A stretch of 64,000 nucleotides of DNA from Microvirga sp052115485 (GCF_052115485.1 NZ_JBFRGU010000001.1:868001-932000); one strand, 5' to 3'. Positions 26,871 to 37,132 are shown, counted from the first letter of the stretch. Program-made: numbers and translations. The notes: generated by a model not told the origin, from the letters alone.

Positions 26871-28100
26871 ATGCGTTTGTCCGGTCAGCTCGCCGTCATT
26901 GCCGCGCTAGGTGTCGCGGGTCTTGGCGGCTGGTATGCCTACCAGGGCGGCTATTTCGGTAAGCCAAATGCCCAGGTCGCGGCTTCGCCGCGCAGCCGAG
27001 GCAACGTATCTGGCCCTGCTACAGTCGACGTCGATACTGTCAAAACAGGACGGATCGTGGAAATCCGCGAGGCGGTCGGCACCTTGCGTGCCTATGAATC
27101 GATCACTGTGACTGCCAAGATTGCAGGCGTCATCGACAAGATCGGCTTCGAGGAAGGTCAGAAGGTCAAAGCCGGCGACACGCTGGTTCAACTTGATGCG
27201 GCCGAGCGTCGCGCCGATATCGAGCAAACGACCGCCGAAGCGAACCGCGCCGTCGCGCTCCGCAACGAGGTCGCCATCAAGCTCGATCGCGCTCAGACGC
27301 TGCGCCGTAGCGGAGCCGGTACCGAAGCGCAGGTCGAGGATCTCACAGCTCAGGTGAAATCGCTCGAGGGGGCCATCGCCGCGGCACAGGCACAACGTAA
27401 AGCCGCCGAAGCGCGGTTGGAGGATCTGACCATCCGGGCGCCCTTCGCTGGCCGCGTCGGCACCCGTTCCGTCTCGCTTGGTGCGTATATTTCGCCGGGC
27501 ACGCGCGTCACGTCGCTCGACGACCTCTCTCGCGTGAGGCTCGATTTCTCTGTGCCGGAAAATATCCTCGGCCGTCTGAAACCTGGCCAGACCGTCAATG
27601 CCGCATCGGCTGCCTATCAGGGGCGCGTGTTCAAGGGCACCGTGGCGACCATCGACCCACGCGTTGATCCCATCACTCGCTCCGTGCGCCTCACCGCCGA
27701 ATTCGACAATCCTGACGAGGCTCTCAGGCCCGGCATGTTCCTCACTGTCTCCCTTGAAGTGATGACCAAGGACGACGCCATTCTCGTTCCTGAAGAGGCC
27801 ATCGTCAGCGAGGGCCTGCGCCAGATCGTCTATCCGGTAAAGGACAACAAGGTCGAGCGTCGCGTGATCCGCATCGGCCAGCGTCAGAACGGCAAGGTCG
27901 AGGTGTTGGACGGGCTCAAGGCCGGAGAGACAATCGTCGTTCTCGGCGTGCAGCGCGTGCGTCCCGGTGGCGAGGTGAATGCACGCCCGCTCGGTTCGGG
28001 TACCCCGACGCCGGGCAGCGCTCCGCAATCCGCTTCGCAGCCTTCGCGCAGTTCGGCTCCGCAGGCCATCGGCAGCGCGAGCGCCGCGGAACGAAATTGA
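26871..28100 (+). CDS. RND efflux periplasmic adaptor (membrane fusion protein)
   Basis: Links an RND pump to the outer membrane. 409 aa with AAGGAGCGAGC before ATG 26871 and an N-terminal signal-anchor (LAVIAALGVAGLGGWYAYQ). A split lipoyl domain flanks a coiled-coil hairpin of about 70 residues (EQTTAEANRAVALRNEVAIK to AARLEDLTIRAP); the RAPFAGRVG motif closes it, then the beta-barrel and membrane-proximal parts. The Ser/Pro/Gln-rich C-terminal tail is disordered. 84 bp before the pump gene, clearly one operon. No outer-membrane TolC-type gene is nearby. Confidence 0.9.
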   Translation: MRLSGQLAVIAALGVAGLGGWYAYQGGYFGKPNAQVAASPRSRGNVSGPATVDVDTVKTGRIVEIREAVGTLRAYESITVTAKIAGVIDKIGFEEGQKVKAGDTLVQLDAAERRADIEQTTAEANRAVALRNEVAIKLDRAQTLRRSGAGTEAQVEDLTAQVKSLEGAIAAAQAQRKAAEARLEDLTIRAPFAGRVGTRSVSLGAYISPGTRVTSLDDLSRVRLDFSVPENILGRLKPGQTVNAASAAYQGRVFKGTVATIDPRVDPITRSVRLTAEFDNPDEALRPGMFLTVSLEVMTKDDAILVPEEAIVSEGLRQIVYPVKDNKVERRVIRIGQRQNGKVEVLDGLKAGETIVVLGVQRVRPGGEVNARPLGSGTPTPGSAPQSASQPSRSSAPQAIGSASAAERN

Positions 28101-28184
28101 AGTGCCTTGGGCCGTCACGGTTTTCGACTCGCCGGACTGACACGTTGAGCTAACCGAACTCGCCGAACTGGATCGAACAGAGCC

Positions 28185-31100
28185 ATGCAGGTCTCAGACC
28201 TTTTCATCCGCCGTCCCGTTTTCGCTGTCGTAGTCAGTCTCATGCTGATCGTCGGCGGGCTTGCATCGCTCAACAATCTGCCCGTGCGCGAATACCCGCA
28301 GGTGGACAGGCCGGTCGTCTCGGTTTCGACGGTCTATCGCGGTGCCTCGAACGAGGTCATCGAGAGCCGCGTGACGGAGGTCATCGAAGGTGCCATCGCC
28401 GGCATCGAAGGTATTCGCCAGATCACCTCGCAAAGCCAGAACGACCGCTCCTCCGTCTCCATCGAGTTCAACGTCGAGCGCAACCCCGAGGCCGCGACCT
28501 CCGACGTGCGCGATGCGGTGTTCCGCGTTGTCGGACGCCTGCCCGATGGTGTCGATCAGCCGGTCGTGCGCAAAGTCGATGACAACGCTTCCGCGATCAT
28601 GTGGGTCAGCGTCACGTCGTCCTCCCTCGATGCTCTCGAATTGAGCGACTTTCTGAAACGCGTTTATGTGGATCGGCTCTCCACCGTTCCGGGCGTCGCA
28701 AATGTCTATCTCGGTGGCGAGCGGCGCTACGCCATGCGCCTGTGGGTCGACCGTCCGGCGCTCGCCGCGCGCGGGCTGACCGTTCAGGACCTTGAGACCG
28801 CGATCAAGAAGCAGAACGTCGAACTGCCGGGCGGACGCATCGAATCCGCCCAGCGCGAATTCACCGTGAAGACGGATTCCCGCCTCGCGACGCCGCAGGA
28901 ATTCGAGCAGGTCATCGTCTCCAACAAGAATGGCTATCTCGTCCGCCTCGGTGAAGTGGCGAAGGTCGAGGTCGGTGCAGAGGATACGCGTTTCGAGTTC
29001 TATGAATCCGGCAAGATCGCCATCGGCCTCGGTGTCGTGCGCCAATCGACCGCCAACACGCTCTCCGTCGCCGACGATGTGCGCACCGAACTAGCGAATC
29101 TGAAAAGCTCGCTTCCACCCGGCACCTCGGCCGATGTCTCCTATGACGAGAGCCAATTCATCCGCGCCTCCATCGACGGCGTGCTACACACGCTGCTGGA
29201 AGGCATCGTCCTCGTCATCCTGGTGATCCTGATCTTCCTGCGCGACTGGCGCTCGACCATCGTCGCGATGGTGGCGATCCCGGTGTCGATCACCGCCGCC
29301 TTCATGGTAATGAGCTATTTCAACGCATCCATCAACGTGCTGACACTGCTCGCCATCGTGCTCGCTATCGGCATCGTGGTTGATGACGCCATCGTCGAAA
29401 TCGAGAACGTGCATCGCCGTATCGAAGAAGGGCAGCCCCCATTGCTCGCTTCCTTCGACGGCGCACGCGAGATCGGTTTTGCGGTCATTGCGACCACTGC
29501 AACGCTCATGGCCGTCTTCGTTCCGCTCGCCTTCATGAGTGGTCAGACGGGAAAACTGTTCCGCGAATTCGGCATTACGCTTGCCGCCTCGATCTTCTTC
29601 TCGGGTGTGGTGGCGCGCACGCTGACTCCGATGCTGTGCTCGAAGCTGATGGTGCCGGCGCATGGCCGCATCCAGACCATGACGGAGCCGTTCTTCACCA
29701 AGATGAATAACGGCTATCGCTGGCTGCTCTCGCGGGCGTTGCGCGCACCGTTCATCATCATCGCCGTCGGTTTCGCGGTGTCGCTTGCCGCCTACAGCCT
29801 TTTCCAGATGGTGCCGAAGGAATTCACGCCGACAGAGGATCGTGGCGCAATCATCATCTCTATCACCGCTCCCGAAGGCGCGAGCCTCGACTATACCCGC
29901 TTGCGCGTGAAGGAAGTCGAGCAGGAGCTTTTGCCCTATCAAGAGAAGGGTATCATCGCCTCGATCACGAGCCAGGTCGCGCCCGGTTTCGCACGCCCCT
30001 CGCCGGTCAATGCAGGTATGATCATCGTGCGCCTCACGCCTTGGGATCAGCGCACATTCAAGCAGCAGGAATTGACGCAGCAGCTCTTCGGCAAGGTCTC
30101 TAACCTGCCCGGCGCACGCGCCTTCCCCATTAACCCACCTTCGCTCGGTCAGCGTGGCCTGTCGCAGCCGATCCAGTTCGTGCTTGGCGGCCCCGATTAC
30201 AACACGCTGCGCGACTGGCGCGATATCGTGATGCAGAAGGCGCAGGAGACCGGCCTCTTCGTCAATCTGGATTCCAACTACAAGGAATCGCAACCTGACA
30301 TCCGCGTGAAGATCGACCGGCAACGCGCCGCCGATCTCGGCGTCGATGTGGCCGATATCGGCCGCACGCTGGAATTGATGTTCGGCGAAACCCAAATCTC
30401 CACCTTCGTCAATCGCGGAGAGGAATACCCCGTCATCATCCGTGGTCGCGCCGAAGATCGCGCGACGCCGAACGATCTGACCAATACTTTCATCCGCGCA
30501 GCAAACGGCGATCTTGTTCCGCTCTCTTCGTTCGTAAGCCTGACGGAATCCGCTGCACCGCAGAACCTCAACCGCCTCGACCGATTGCGTTCGATCACGA
30601 TCCAGTCGTCGCTTCGCCCCGGCATTACCATCGGTGAAGGGCTCGCGGCGCTGGAAAAGATCGCGCAGGACAACCTGCCGGCCGAAGCGCGTATCGGCTA
30701 TACGGGCCAGTCGAAGGATTTCCGTGAATCGTCGAACGCGATCTACCTCACTTTCGGCATGGCGTTGCTCGTGGTGTTCCTGGTGCTCGCAGCGCAGTTC
30801 GAAAGCTGGATCAACCCGTTCATCATCATGCTCACCGTGCCGCTTGCGGTGACGGGCGGCCTTCTTGCGCTCGTCATCACCGGGCAAACACTGAATATCT
30901 ACAGCCAGATCGGCATGATCCTGCTCATCGGCCTCATGACAAAGAACGGCATCCTGATCGTCGAATTCTCGAACCAGTTGCGAGAACGAGGCTATTCGGT
31001 GCGCGATGCCGTGATCGAGGCCTCCGTGCTGCGCCTGCGCCCGATCCTCATGACCTCCATCGCCATGATCGGCGGCGCCGTCCCGCTCGCCTGGTCCACC

Positions 31101-31322
31101 GGTGCGGGTGCCGAAGCGCGCAGCGCCATCGGCTCCGTGATCGTCGGCGGCGTCACGGTCTCGACGCTCCTGACCATTCTGGTCATTCCGGCGATCTATC
31201 TCCTGCTCGGTGGGTTCACCAAGCCCTCGACCTATGTGAGCGAATTGCTGGAAAAGCTGCGCGCCGAGACCGGATCCACCCCACACGGCGAGCACGAACC
31301 GCGTCGCCAGCCGGCGGAATAA
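28185..31322 (+). CDS. RND efflux pump (HAE1/AcrB-type)
   Basis: Proton-driven inner-membrane pump of 1045 aa. MQVSDLFIRRPVFAVVVSLM is the conserved N-terminus. Helix 4 contains IGIVVDDAIVEIENVHRR with the two proton-relay aspartates near residues 399-400. A large periplasmic loop lies on each side of the two helix bundles, and GLMTKNGILIVEFSNQLRERG is the matching second-half motif. It resembles single-component hydrophobe/amphiphile exporters; the substrate cannot be read from sequence. It works with the adaptor upstream and an outer-membrane factor elsewhere. Confidence 0.93.
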   Translation: MQVSDLFIRRPVFAVVVSLMLIVGGLASLNNLPVREYPQVDRPVVSVSTVYRGASNEVIESRVTEVIEGAIAGIEGIRQITSQSQNDRSSVSIEFNVERNPEAATSDVRDAVFRVVGRLPDGVDQPVVRKVDDNASAIMWVSVTSSSLDALELSDFLKRVYVDRLSTVPGVANVYLGGERRYAMRLWVDRPALAARGLTVQDLETAIKKQNVELPGGRIESAQREFTVKTDSRLATPQEFEQVIVSNKNGYLVRLGEVAKVEVGAEDTRFEFYESGKIAIGLGVVRQSTANTLSVADDVRTELANLKSSLPPGTSADVSYDESQFIRASIDGVLHTLLEGIVLVILVILIFLRDWRSTIVAMVAIPVSITAAFMVMSYFNASINVLTLLAIVLAIGIVVDDAIVEIENVHRRIEEGQPPLLASFDGAREIGFAVIATTATLMAVFVPLAFMSGQTGKLFREFGITLAASIFFSGVVARTLTPMLCSKLMVPAHGRIQTMTEPFFTKMNNGYRWLLSRALRAPFIIIAVGFAVSLAAYSLFQMVPKEFTPTEDRGAIIISITAPEGASLDYTRLRVKEVEQELLPYQEKGIIASITSQVAPGFARPSPVNAGMIIVRLTPWDQRTFKQQELTQQLFGKVSNLPGARAFPINPPSLGQRGLSQPIQFVLGGPDYNTLRDWRDIVMQKAQETGLFVNLDSNYKESQPDIRVKIDRQRAADLGVDVADIGRTLELMFGETQISTFVNRGEEYPVIIRGRAEDRATPNDLTNTFIRAANGDLVPLSSFVSLTESAAPQNLNRLDRLRSITIQSSLRPGITIGEGLAALEKIAQDNLPAEARIGYTGQSKDFRESSNAIYLTFGMALLVVFLVLAAQFESWINPFIIMLTVPLAVTGGLLALVITGQTLNIYSQIGMILLIGLMTKNGILIVEFSNQLRERGYSVRDAVIEASVLRLRPILMTSIAMIGGAVPLAWSTGAGAEARSAIGSVIVGGVTVSTLLTILVIPAIYLLLGGFTKPSTYVSELLEKLRAETGSTPHGEHEPRRQPAE

Positions 31323-31370
31323 TCGGCTCCTCAGTGATGGGCGTTTCCAACGCCCGCCATCTCTTCAACA

Positions 31371-32114
31371 TCAATCGAAGAGGTAGCGTGCGCCGATGCG
31401 GAATTCGTGTCCGTCGATATCGGAGGCGCGGATTGCAGAAGCGTTGCTCCCCACGCGCGAACGTGCATCACCGAGACGCGTGTATCGGTAACCGAGATCG
31501 AGCTTGAGATTACTCGTCATGTCGAAGGCGATACCGGCCATCAAGGTCCAGATGAAGGACGTGTTGGTGCGCGTGCCGAGGGCGGCGATGCCGGTGAACA
31601 CACCATCGGCTCCGTAGAGCCAACGTTCGGCTCCCTCGATCCGATTACGACCGAACCCCAGGCCGGCTCCGATATAGGGCGTGACACCATCGACGATCGG
31701 CAGATCGAGATAGGCGTTCGCCATGAATGTCGTGGCTGAAAAATCCGCCCGATCGATCGCGGTTGTGACGTTGGCTCCGAAGCGTACAGCCTTGTAGGAC
31801 GCCTCAAATCTCTGGTCGACGGCGATCTCAGCTCGGAACCAGGGGCTGAGCTGATAGCCAATACCGACTCCAGCCGAAAAATTCCGGTCGACCCGGCCAC
31901 GTGCCACGGGCCCCACGTCGCCGAAACCGAAGGCGCGCCCGCGATGCGGCGTCAACTGTTCCAACGCACCGATATCGCCGCGCAGATACCAACCGGAGCC
32001 CACCTCATCGTCGGCCTCGTCGATGCTCGGTGCAGGCGGAAGATCGGCAGCCAGCGCACGAAGACTCCCGAGAGCAATCGCCAGACCAGCGAAAATGAGC
32101 TTTGTCGGACGCAA
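31371..32114 (-). CDS. Outer-membrane beta-barrel protein (Omp25/RopB-like)
   Basis: Predicted small outer-membrane barrel. I prefer TTG 32114 (247 aa): it follows TGGAG and gives a clean signal peptide, RPTKLIFAGLAIALGSLRAL with cleavage after ALAA; an open frame to a TTG at 32180 lacks a ribosome site. The mature part is a series of amphipathic strands (SGWYLRGDIGALEQ, FSAGVGIGYQLSPWFRAEIA, VTPYIGAGLGFGRN, LKLDLGYRYTRLGD) ending in the aromatic-terminated EFRIGARYLFD, as expected for assembly by BAM. Function: structural or adhesion; not determined. Confidence 0.82.
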   Translation of the reverse strand: MRPTKLIFAGLAIALGSLRALAADLPPAPSIDEADDEVGSGWYLRGDIGALEQLTPHRGRAFGFGDVGPVARGRVDRNFSAGVGIGYQLSPWFRAEIAVDQRFEASYKAVRFGANVTTAIDRADFSATTFMANAYLDLPIVDGVTPYIGAGLGFGRNRIEGAERWLYGADGVFTGIAALGTRTNTSFIWTLMAGIAFDMTSNLKLDLGYRYTRLGDARSRVGSNASAIRASDIDGHEFRIGARYLFD

Positions 32115-32225
32115 GATGGCCGAACTCCACAAGAACAAGCGCGCGGCTCGATAGCCGCGTTCAGTGTTATTGTGCAGCAAAGAGTTTAAGGGTTGTTTAA
32201 CCTTAACGGCAGGTTGGTGAACCGT

Positions 32226-32365
32226 CTTGAGCGGCCTGCAGGCTCATCTCTCCTGAGATCTCGCCCTGAGCGGCGAAGCGTTTCGAAGGGCGAGGCGTCT
32301 CCAGTGTGCACTGGACCCTCCTTCGAGACGCGGCTTTGCCGCTCCTCAGGATGAGGTCCCGATTC
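32226..32365. repeat. Dispersed repeat family D
   Basis: About 140 bp with CCCTGAGCGGCGAAGC...TCGAAGGGCG on one side and CTCCTTCGAGACGCGGCTTTGCCGCTCCTCAGGATGAG on the other, which face each other as imperfect inverted arms. This type is familiar from Bradyrhizobium-like genomes; only one copy is visible here. Confidence 0.55.
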
Positions 32366-32380
32366 ACGATACTTCCTCAA

Positions 32381-32407
32381 ACAAAAACGCGGCCTTTACG
32401 GCCGCGC
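32381..32407 (-). terminator. Rho-independent terminator of glmM
   Basis: In the transcript sense, a 7-bp perfect stem CGCGGCC/GGCCGCG with a 5-nt loop is followed by TTTTTGTTT. It is 25 bp after the glmM stop. Confidence 0.88.
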
Positions 32408-32431
32408 TTTCATCGTCTCTATCAATCGCCG

Positions 32432-33772
32432 TCACGCCGCCGCGTGGGTCAAGGCTTCCACCACATCGTCGACGACGCGCATGACGAGATCGTGGTCGTC
32501 ACCCTCCGCCATGACGCGGATCACCGGCTCCGTGCCTGAAGGACGGATCACGAGGCGGCCTTGCTTGCCGAGGCGCTCCCGGGCGGCGTCGATAGCGCTC
32601 GTCACAGAGGTGTTCTTCAACGGCTGGCCGGACTTGTAACGGACATTCTTGAGAATTTGTGGCAGCGGTTCGAAGCAGTGGCAGACTTCAGAGACCGGCT
32701 TTTCAAGCCGCTTCACGACAGCGAGCAACTGCAACGCCGCGAGCAGCCCATCTCCGGTCGTGGCGTAATCCGACATGATGATGTGGCCGGATTGCTCGCC
32801 GCCCAGATTGAAACCATGAGCGCGCATATGTTCGAGCACATAGCGATCGCCGACCGCAGTGCGGACGAGATCGAGGCCCATATCCCCCAGGAAACGCTCG
32901 AGGCCGAGATTGGACATGACGGTCGCGACAATCCCGGGCTGGGAGAGGAACCCGTCCTCTTTCCAGGCGCGAGCGACCACCGCCATGAGCTGATCGCCGT
33001 CGACGACCTGCCCTTTCTCGTCGACGATAAGAACGCGATCAGCGTCGCCATCGAGCGCGATGCCGACATCGGCGCGGGTTTCCCGGACCTTTTGTATCAA
33101 GGCATCCGGCGCGGTGGAGCCGACCTTGCGATTGATGTTGAACCCATCCGGCTCGACGCCGATGGCGACGACTTCCGCGCCAAGTTCCCAGAGCGTCTCC
33201 GGCGCAACCTTGTAGGCGGCTCCATTGGCGCAATCGACGACGATGCGCATCCCTTCGAGATCCACATGACGCGGCAGGGTGCGCTTGGCGAATTCGATAT
33301 AGCGGGCAATGGCCCCCTCGATACGACGCGCCCGGCCGATTTCGGCCGGAGGTGAAAGGCGCGAGGTCAGATCCGAGCCGAGAAGTTGCTCGATCTCCTG
33401 CTCGACCTCATCGGAGAGCTTGAAGCCGTCGGGACCGAACAGCTTGATGCCATTGTCCTCGTACGCATTGTGCGAAGCGGAAATCATGACGCCGAGATCG
33501 GCGCGCATGGAGCGGGTGAGCATGGCAACCGCCGGCGTCGGCATTGGGCCCAGCAGCAGCACATCCATGCCGACTGAGGTGAAGCCGCCGACCAGCGCGT
33601 ACTCGATCATATAGCCGGACAACCGGGTATCCTTGCCGATGACCACCCGGTGGCGATGCTCGCCCCGTTGGAACATAAGGCCGGCAGCCTGCCCAACCTT
33701 CAGGGCCAATTCCGGTGTGATGACCCCGTTGGCGCGGCCGCGAATGCCATCTGTCCCAAAGTATTTGCGCAC
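32432..33772 (-). CDS. glmM: Phosphoglucosamine mutase
   Basis: Interconverts glucosamine-6-P and glucosamine-1-P for UDP-GlcNAc, peptidoglycan and LPS. The start is GTG 33772 (446 aa), nine bases after GGAG; MRKYFGTDGIRG is the family's normal N-terminus. The phosphoserine is S100 in VMISASHNAYEDNG, the metal loop is ALDGDADRV, sugar-binding GEQSGH and phosphate-binding RPSGTEPVIRVM follow. A strong terminator at 33936-33967 lies upstream, so it needs its own promoter. Confidence 0.95.
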   Translation of the reverse strand: MRKYFGTDGIRGRANGVITPELALKVGQAAGLMFQRGEHRHRVVIGKDTRLSGYMIEYALVGGFTSVGMDVLLLGPMPTPAVAMLTRSMRADLGVMISASHNAYEDNGIKLFGPDGFKLSDEVEQEIEQLLGSDLTSRLSPPAEIGRARRIEGAIARYIEFAKRTLPRHVDLEGMRIVVDCANGAAYKVAPETLWELGAEVVAIGVEPDGFNINRKVGSTAPDALIQKVRETRADVGIALDGDADRVLIVDEKGQVVDGDQLMAVVARAWKEDGFLSQPGIVATVMSNLGLERFLGDMGLDLVRTAVGDRYVLEHMRAHGFNLGGEQSGHIIMSDYATTGDGLLAALQLLAVVKRLEKPVSEVCHCFEPLPQILKNVRYKSGQPLKNTSVTSAIDAARERLGKQGRLVIRPSGTEPVIRVMAEGDDHDLVMRVVDDVVEALTHAAA

Positions 33773-33935
33773 GTGCTTCGTCTCCGGACTCTGCGCCGAA
33801 GCGCTTCTTGGTTGTTTCAAAGCAATCTCCACGGCACGGGTCAAGGATCCTGCCTGTTTTGCCCCATCACAAGTGATGAGCAAATATTACAACGACGAAG
33901 CGGAGCCGTTGTGCCCAATCACACGCCGAAGGATG

Positions 33936-33967
33936 CAAAGAAAACGCCCGCCGGTCTGGCGAGCGTT
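33936..33967 (-). terminator. Rho-independent terminator of ftsH
   Basis: In the transcript sense a perfect 10-bp stem AACGCTCGCC/GGCGGGCGTT (one T-G pair) with a 5-nt loop and then TTCTTTG. It is about 30 bp after ftsH and about 160 bp before glmM. Confidence 0.87.
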
Positions 33968-33995
33968 CAATTTCTTAATAAGAGGCGATAAGATC

Positions 33996-35915
33996 TTACG
34001 CCTGTGGTTGAGGCTCCATACCGCCATCCGTTTCGCGCGGACGGTTGCGTCCGGCGGAGGGAACCGGCGAACCGCGGGTCGGCGTCACGGGCTCGCCCGT
34101 ATCGCGGATCGGCGGCTGACCGTCGAGAAGATTGCGGATCTCGTCACCGGACAAGGTCTCGTATTCGAGCAGACCCTTGGCGAGCGCCTCCAGAGAACTC
34201 TTGCTTTCGGTCAGGATGCGGCGGGCATCCTCAAGGCCGGCCTCCACGAGGCGACGAACCTCCGAGTCGATCTTCTGAGACGTCGCCTCTGAGATGTTCT
34301 GCTGGCGTCCCATGGACATGCCGAGGAAGACCTCTTCCTGGTTTTCGCCGTAGGCCACCGTGCCGAGCTCGGGAGAGAAGCCCCAACGAGTCACCATCAT
34401 GCGGGCAAGGCGCGTTGCCTGCTCGATGTCCGATTGCGCACCGGAGGTGACCTTTTCCTTGCCGAAGATCATCTCTTCGGCGATGCGGCCGCCCATCATG
34501 ATGGCGAGACGCGAGGTCATCTGCTCGTAGCTCATGGAGAGCTTGTCGCGCTCAGGTAGCTGCATGACCATGCCAAGCGCCCGGCCACGCGGAATGATGG
34601 TGGCCTTATGCACAGGATCGGTTGCCGGAACCTTGAGGGCGACGACCGCATGACCAGCTTCGTGGTAGGCGGTCAGACGCTTCTCGTCGTCGGTCATGAC
34701 GAGGGTACGGCGCTCCGCGCCCATCATGACCTTGTCCTTGGCATCCTCGAACTCGTTCATCGTGACGATACGCTTGCCACGACGGGCCGCGAGCAGAGCC
34801 GCCTCGTTGACGAGGTTCATGAGATCGGCACCCGAGAATCCGGGAGTGCCGCGGGCGATGACCTTCAGGTCCACGTCGGGAGCCAACGGCACCTTGCGCA
34901 CGTGCACCTTCAGGATCTTCTCGCGGCCGAGCACATCCGGGTTCGGCACGACGATCTGACGGTCGAAGCGGCCCGGACGCAAAAGCGCCGGATCGAGCAC
35001 GTCGGGACGGTTCGTGGCCGCGATGATGATGACGCCCTCGTTGGCCTCGAAGCCGTCCATCTCCACCAGAAGCTGGTTGAGGGTCTGCTCACGCTCGTCG
35101 TTACCGCCGCCGAGACCGGCGCCGCGATGACGACCGACCGCATCAATTTCGTCGATGAAGATGATGCAGGGCGCATTCTTCTTGGCCTGATCGAACATAT
35201 CACGCACGCGGGAAGCGCCCACGCCCACGAACATTTCGACGAAGTCGGAACCCGAAATGGTGAAGAAAGGCACGTTGGCTTCGCCCGCTACCGCACGGGC
35301 GGTGAGCGTCTTACCCGTGCCGGGAGGGCCGACCAGCAGGACGCCGCGCGGAATGCGGCCGCCCAGACGTTGAAACTTCTGCGGATCGCGCAGGAATTCG
35401 ACGATTTCCTGCAGGTCTTCCTTGGCCTCGTCGACGCCCGCGACGTCATCGAACGTCACGCGACCATGCGCTTCGGTGAGGAGTTTCGCCTTCGATTTGC
35501 CGAAGCCCATGGCTCTGCCCGCGCCGTTCTGCATCTGGCGCGACAGGAAGACCCAGGCGCCGATGAAGAGCGCGATGGGCAGGATGTTCATGAGAACCGC
35601 GATGAACCAGGGCGTCGAGTCCGATTGCGGACGAGCCGTGATCTGCACGCCCTTTTGCTGCAGCTTCGACACCAGCATGGGGTCGTTCGGCGCATAGGTC
35701 GTGAAGGTCCGCCCATCGGAATAGGTACCGCTGATCTCCGGGCCGGAGATGATGACGTTCGTGATGCGGCCAGCATCGGCGTCCGCCAGAAGCTGACTAT
35801 AGGCAATGTCGCCGCCCCCGCCTCGATGGCCCGGGCTCTGGAAGAGCGTCACGAGCGCCAGCACGAGAAGGAAAATGACAACCCACAAGGCGAAATTGCG
35901 GAAATTCGGATTCAT
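33996..35915 (-). CDS. ftsH: ATP-dependent zinc metalloprotease FtsH
   Basis: Membrane-anchored AAA+ protease that degrades RpoH, LpxC and misfolded membrane proteins. ATG 35915 (MNPNFRNFALWVV) gives 639 aa. Two helices (residues 8-26 and about 104-124) flank a periplasmic segment. Walker A GPPGTGKT at 196-203, Walker B IIFIDEID, pore motif ISGSDFVEMFVGVG, SRH ATNRPDVLDPALLRPGRFDR and the zinc site HEAGH near residue 418 are all present. The disordered C-terminus is Pro/Arg-rich. Last gene of the pal-cpoB-tilS-ftsH stretch; rpoH, its classical substrate gene, is 18 kb away. Confidence 0.96.
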   Translation of the reverse strand: MNPNFRNFALWVVIFLLVLALVTLFQSPGHRGGGGDIAYSQLLADADAGRITNVIISGPEISGTYSDGRTFTTYAPNDPMLVSKLQQKGVQITARPQSDSTPWFIAVLMNILPIALFIGAWVFLSRQMQNGAGRAMGFGKSKAKLLTEAHGRVTFDDVAGVDEAKEDLQEIVEFLRDPQKFQRLGGRIPRGVLLVGPPGTGKTLTARAVAGEANVPFFTISGSDFVEMFVGVGASRVRDMFDQAKKNAPCIIFIDEIDAVGRHRGAGLGGGNDEREQTLNQLLVEMDGFEANEGVIIIAATNRPDVLDPALLRPGRFDRQIVVPNPDVLGREKILKVHVRKVPLAPDVDLKVIARGTPGFSGADLMNLVNEAALLAARRGKRIVTMNEFEDAKDKVMMGAERRTLVMTDDEKRLTAYHEAGHAVVALKVPATDPVHKATIIPRGRALGMVMQLPERDKLSMSYEQMTSRLAIMMGGRIAEEMIFGKEKVTSGAQSDIEQATRLARMMVTRWGFSPELGTVAYGENQEEVFLGMSMGRQQNISEATSQKIDSEVRRLVEAGLEDARRILTESKSSLEALAKGLLEYETLSGDEIRNLLDGQPPIRDTGEPVTPTRGSPVPSAGRNRPRETDGGMEPQPQA

Positions 35916-36124
35916 CGGATCAGATCTGCCCCAGGGCGAGAAAATGAGAGGGGAATACTTCCCCACGCTGCTTGCTTCAATGTAGGCACGCCTTTCTTCC
36001 TTGCCAAGGGAATGCGGCACGGGTGCGGCATGAACTTGATGTGTTTAGACAAAGAAAATGGCCAAGACAGTTTATTTTTCTGCGTTTTCGCATACCGGCC
36101 AGGGCGCATTTTCGCGAAATATAC

Positions 36125-37132
36125 TTAGCGGCCTCTGCTGCGAGGCGGCTCAGGCGTGATGGAGAGCCGCCCTTTAGGGTTGAGATGGAGCAGGGCACCT
36201 GCGACAGTCAGGCGAAGTTGGCCTTTATCTCCAATGGCTTGGCGAAGACGCGCAAGACAGGCTTCAAGCCGCTCCAGGCGCCGGTAATCCGGGTCGAGAC
36301 CAGCTTCCGACAGAAGAAGGCCGAGCGTGCGTAACGCGATCTCGAAGGGCTCTTCCGCGAGAATTATCGCCGCAAAATCACCGTCATGCTCCGACCAGCC
36401 GCGCCGAAAGGCTTCTTGTGCCTTGGCATCGAGAGCCTCCTCGGCCCGGGCAACGCGGTCTGCCAGGCGCGCCAGGCACTCCGCCGTCAGCCCCTCATTC
36501 GCAAGACTTGGCAGGATCTTGCGCCAGCGCACGCGGGCGAAGCGCTCGTTGGTGTTGGACGGATCGGTGACGAAGGACCACCCCTGCCCTTCGCAAAGCG
36601 AGACAAGCGTTGACTTGTCAAAGCCGAGCAGCGGACGCACGAGGCGTATTCCATTAAGATCGCGCTCGGCCCGCATTCCGGCGAGCCCGGCAAGACCCGA
36701 CCCGCGGGCAAGCCGCATCAGGACCGTCTCCGCCTGATCATCCCGCGTATGAGCTGTCACGAGGTGCGACGCCCCGACGTGGCGAGCATATTCCACGAGA
36801 AGACGGTAGCGGGCACCCCGCGCGGCCTCCTGCAATCCGGTTTCGGGCTTCTCGCCGGTCCAGGGCAGAATCTCGCCCGGCAAGCCGAGTTGTTTGGCTT
36901 GCCGAATGACAAAGGCAGCTTCCTCAGCCGATTCAGCACGGAGCGCGTGATCGACCGTCGCCACGAAAACCGGCGGGTGCGAGATCGAATGCCAGCGGGC
37001 GACGAGATGCATGAGAGCCACGGAATCCGGCCCGCCTGAGACGGCAGCGACGATCCCGGTGGCGCGACGAAGCGGAGAAAAAAGGGCGTCGAGCCCTTCC
37101 GTTGACAGAAGATTCATCGCGGGAGAGGTCAT
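36125..37132 (-). CDS. tilS: tRNA(Ile)-lysidine synthase
   Basis: Converts cytidine 34 of the CAU-anticodon tRNA-Ile to lysidine. I chose ATG 37132 (335 aa); MNLL five codons later is an alternative. The N-type ATP pyrophosphatase P-loop SGGPDS is at about 32-37, and VTAHTRDDQAETVLMRLARG is the family block. The C-terminal substrate-binding part is short. It starts 25 bp after the cpoB stop and precedes ftsH, the standard alphaproteobacterial order. Confidence 0.93.
   Translation of the reverse strand: MTSPAMNLLSTEGLDALFSPLRRATGIVAAVSGGPDSVALMHLVARWHSISHPPVFVATVDHALRAESAEEAAFVIRQAKQLGLPGEILPWTGEKPETGLQEAARGARYRLLVEYARHVGASHLVTAHTRDDQAETVLMRLARGSGLAGLAGMRAERDLNGIRLVRPLLGFDKSTLVSLCEGQGWSFVTDPSNTNERFARVRWRKILPSLANEGLTAECLARLADRVARAEEALDAKAQEAFRRGWSEHDGDFAAIILAEEPFEIALRTLGLLLSEAGLDPDYRRLERLEACLARLRQAIGDKGQLRLTVAGALLHLNPKGRLSITPEPPRSRGR

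Noticed and set aside
29184..31295. Open frame of about 700 codons on the minus strand
   Set aside because: It lies entirely antisense to the RND pump, is His/Asp/Arg-rich, has no domain and reflects high GC at third codon positions.
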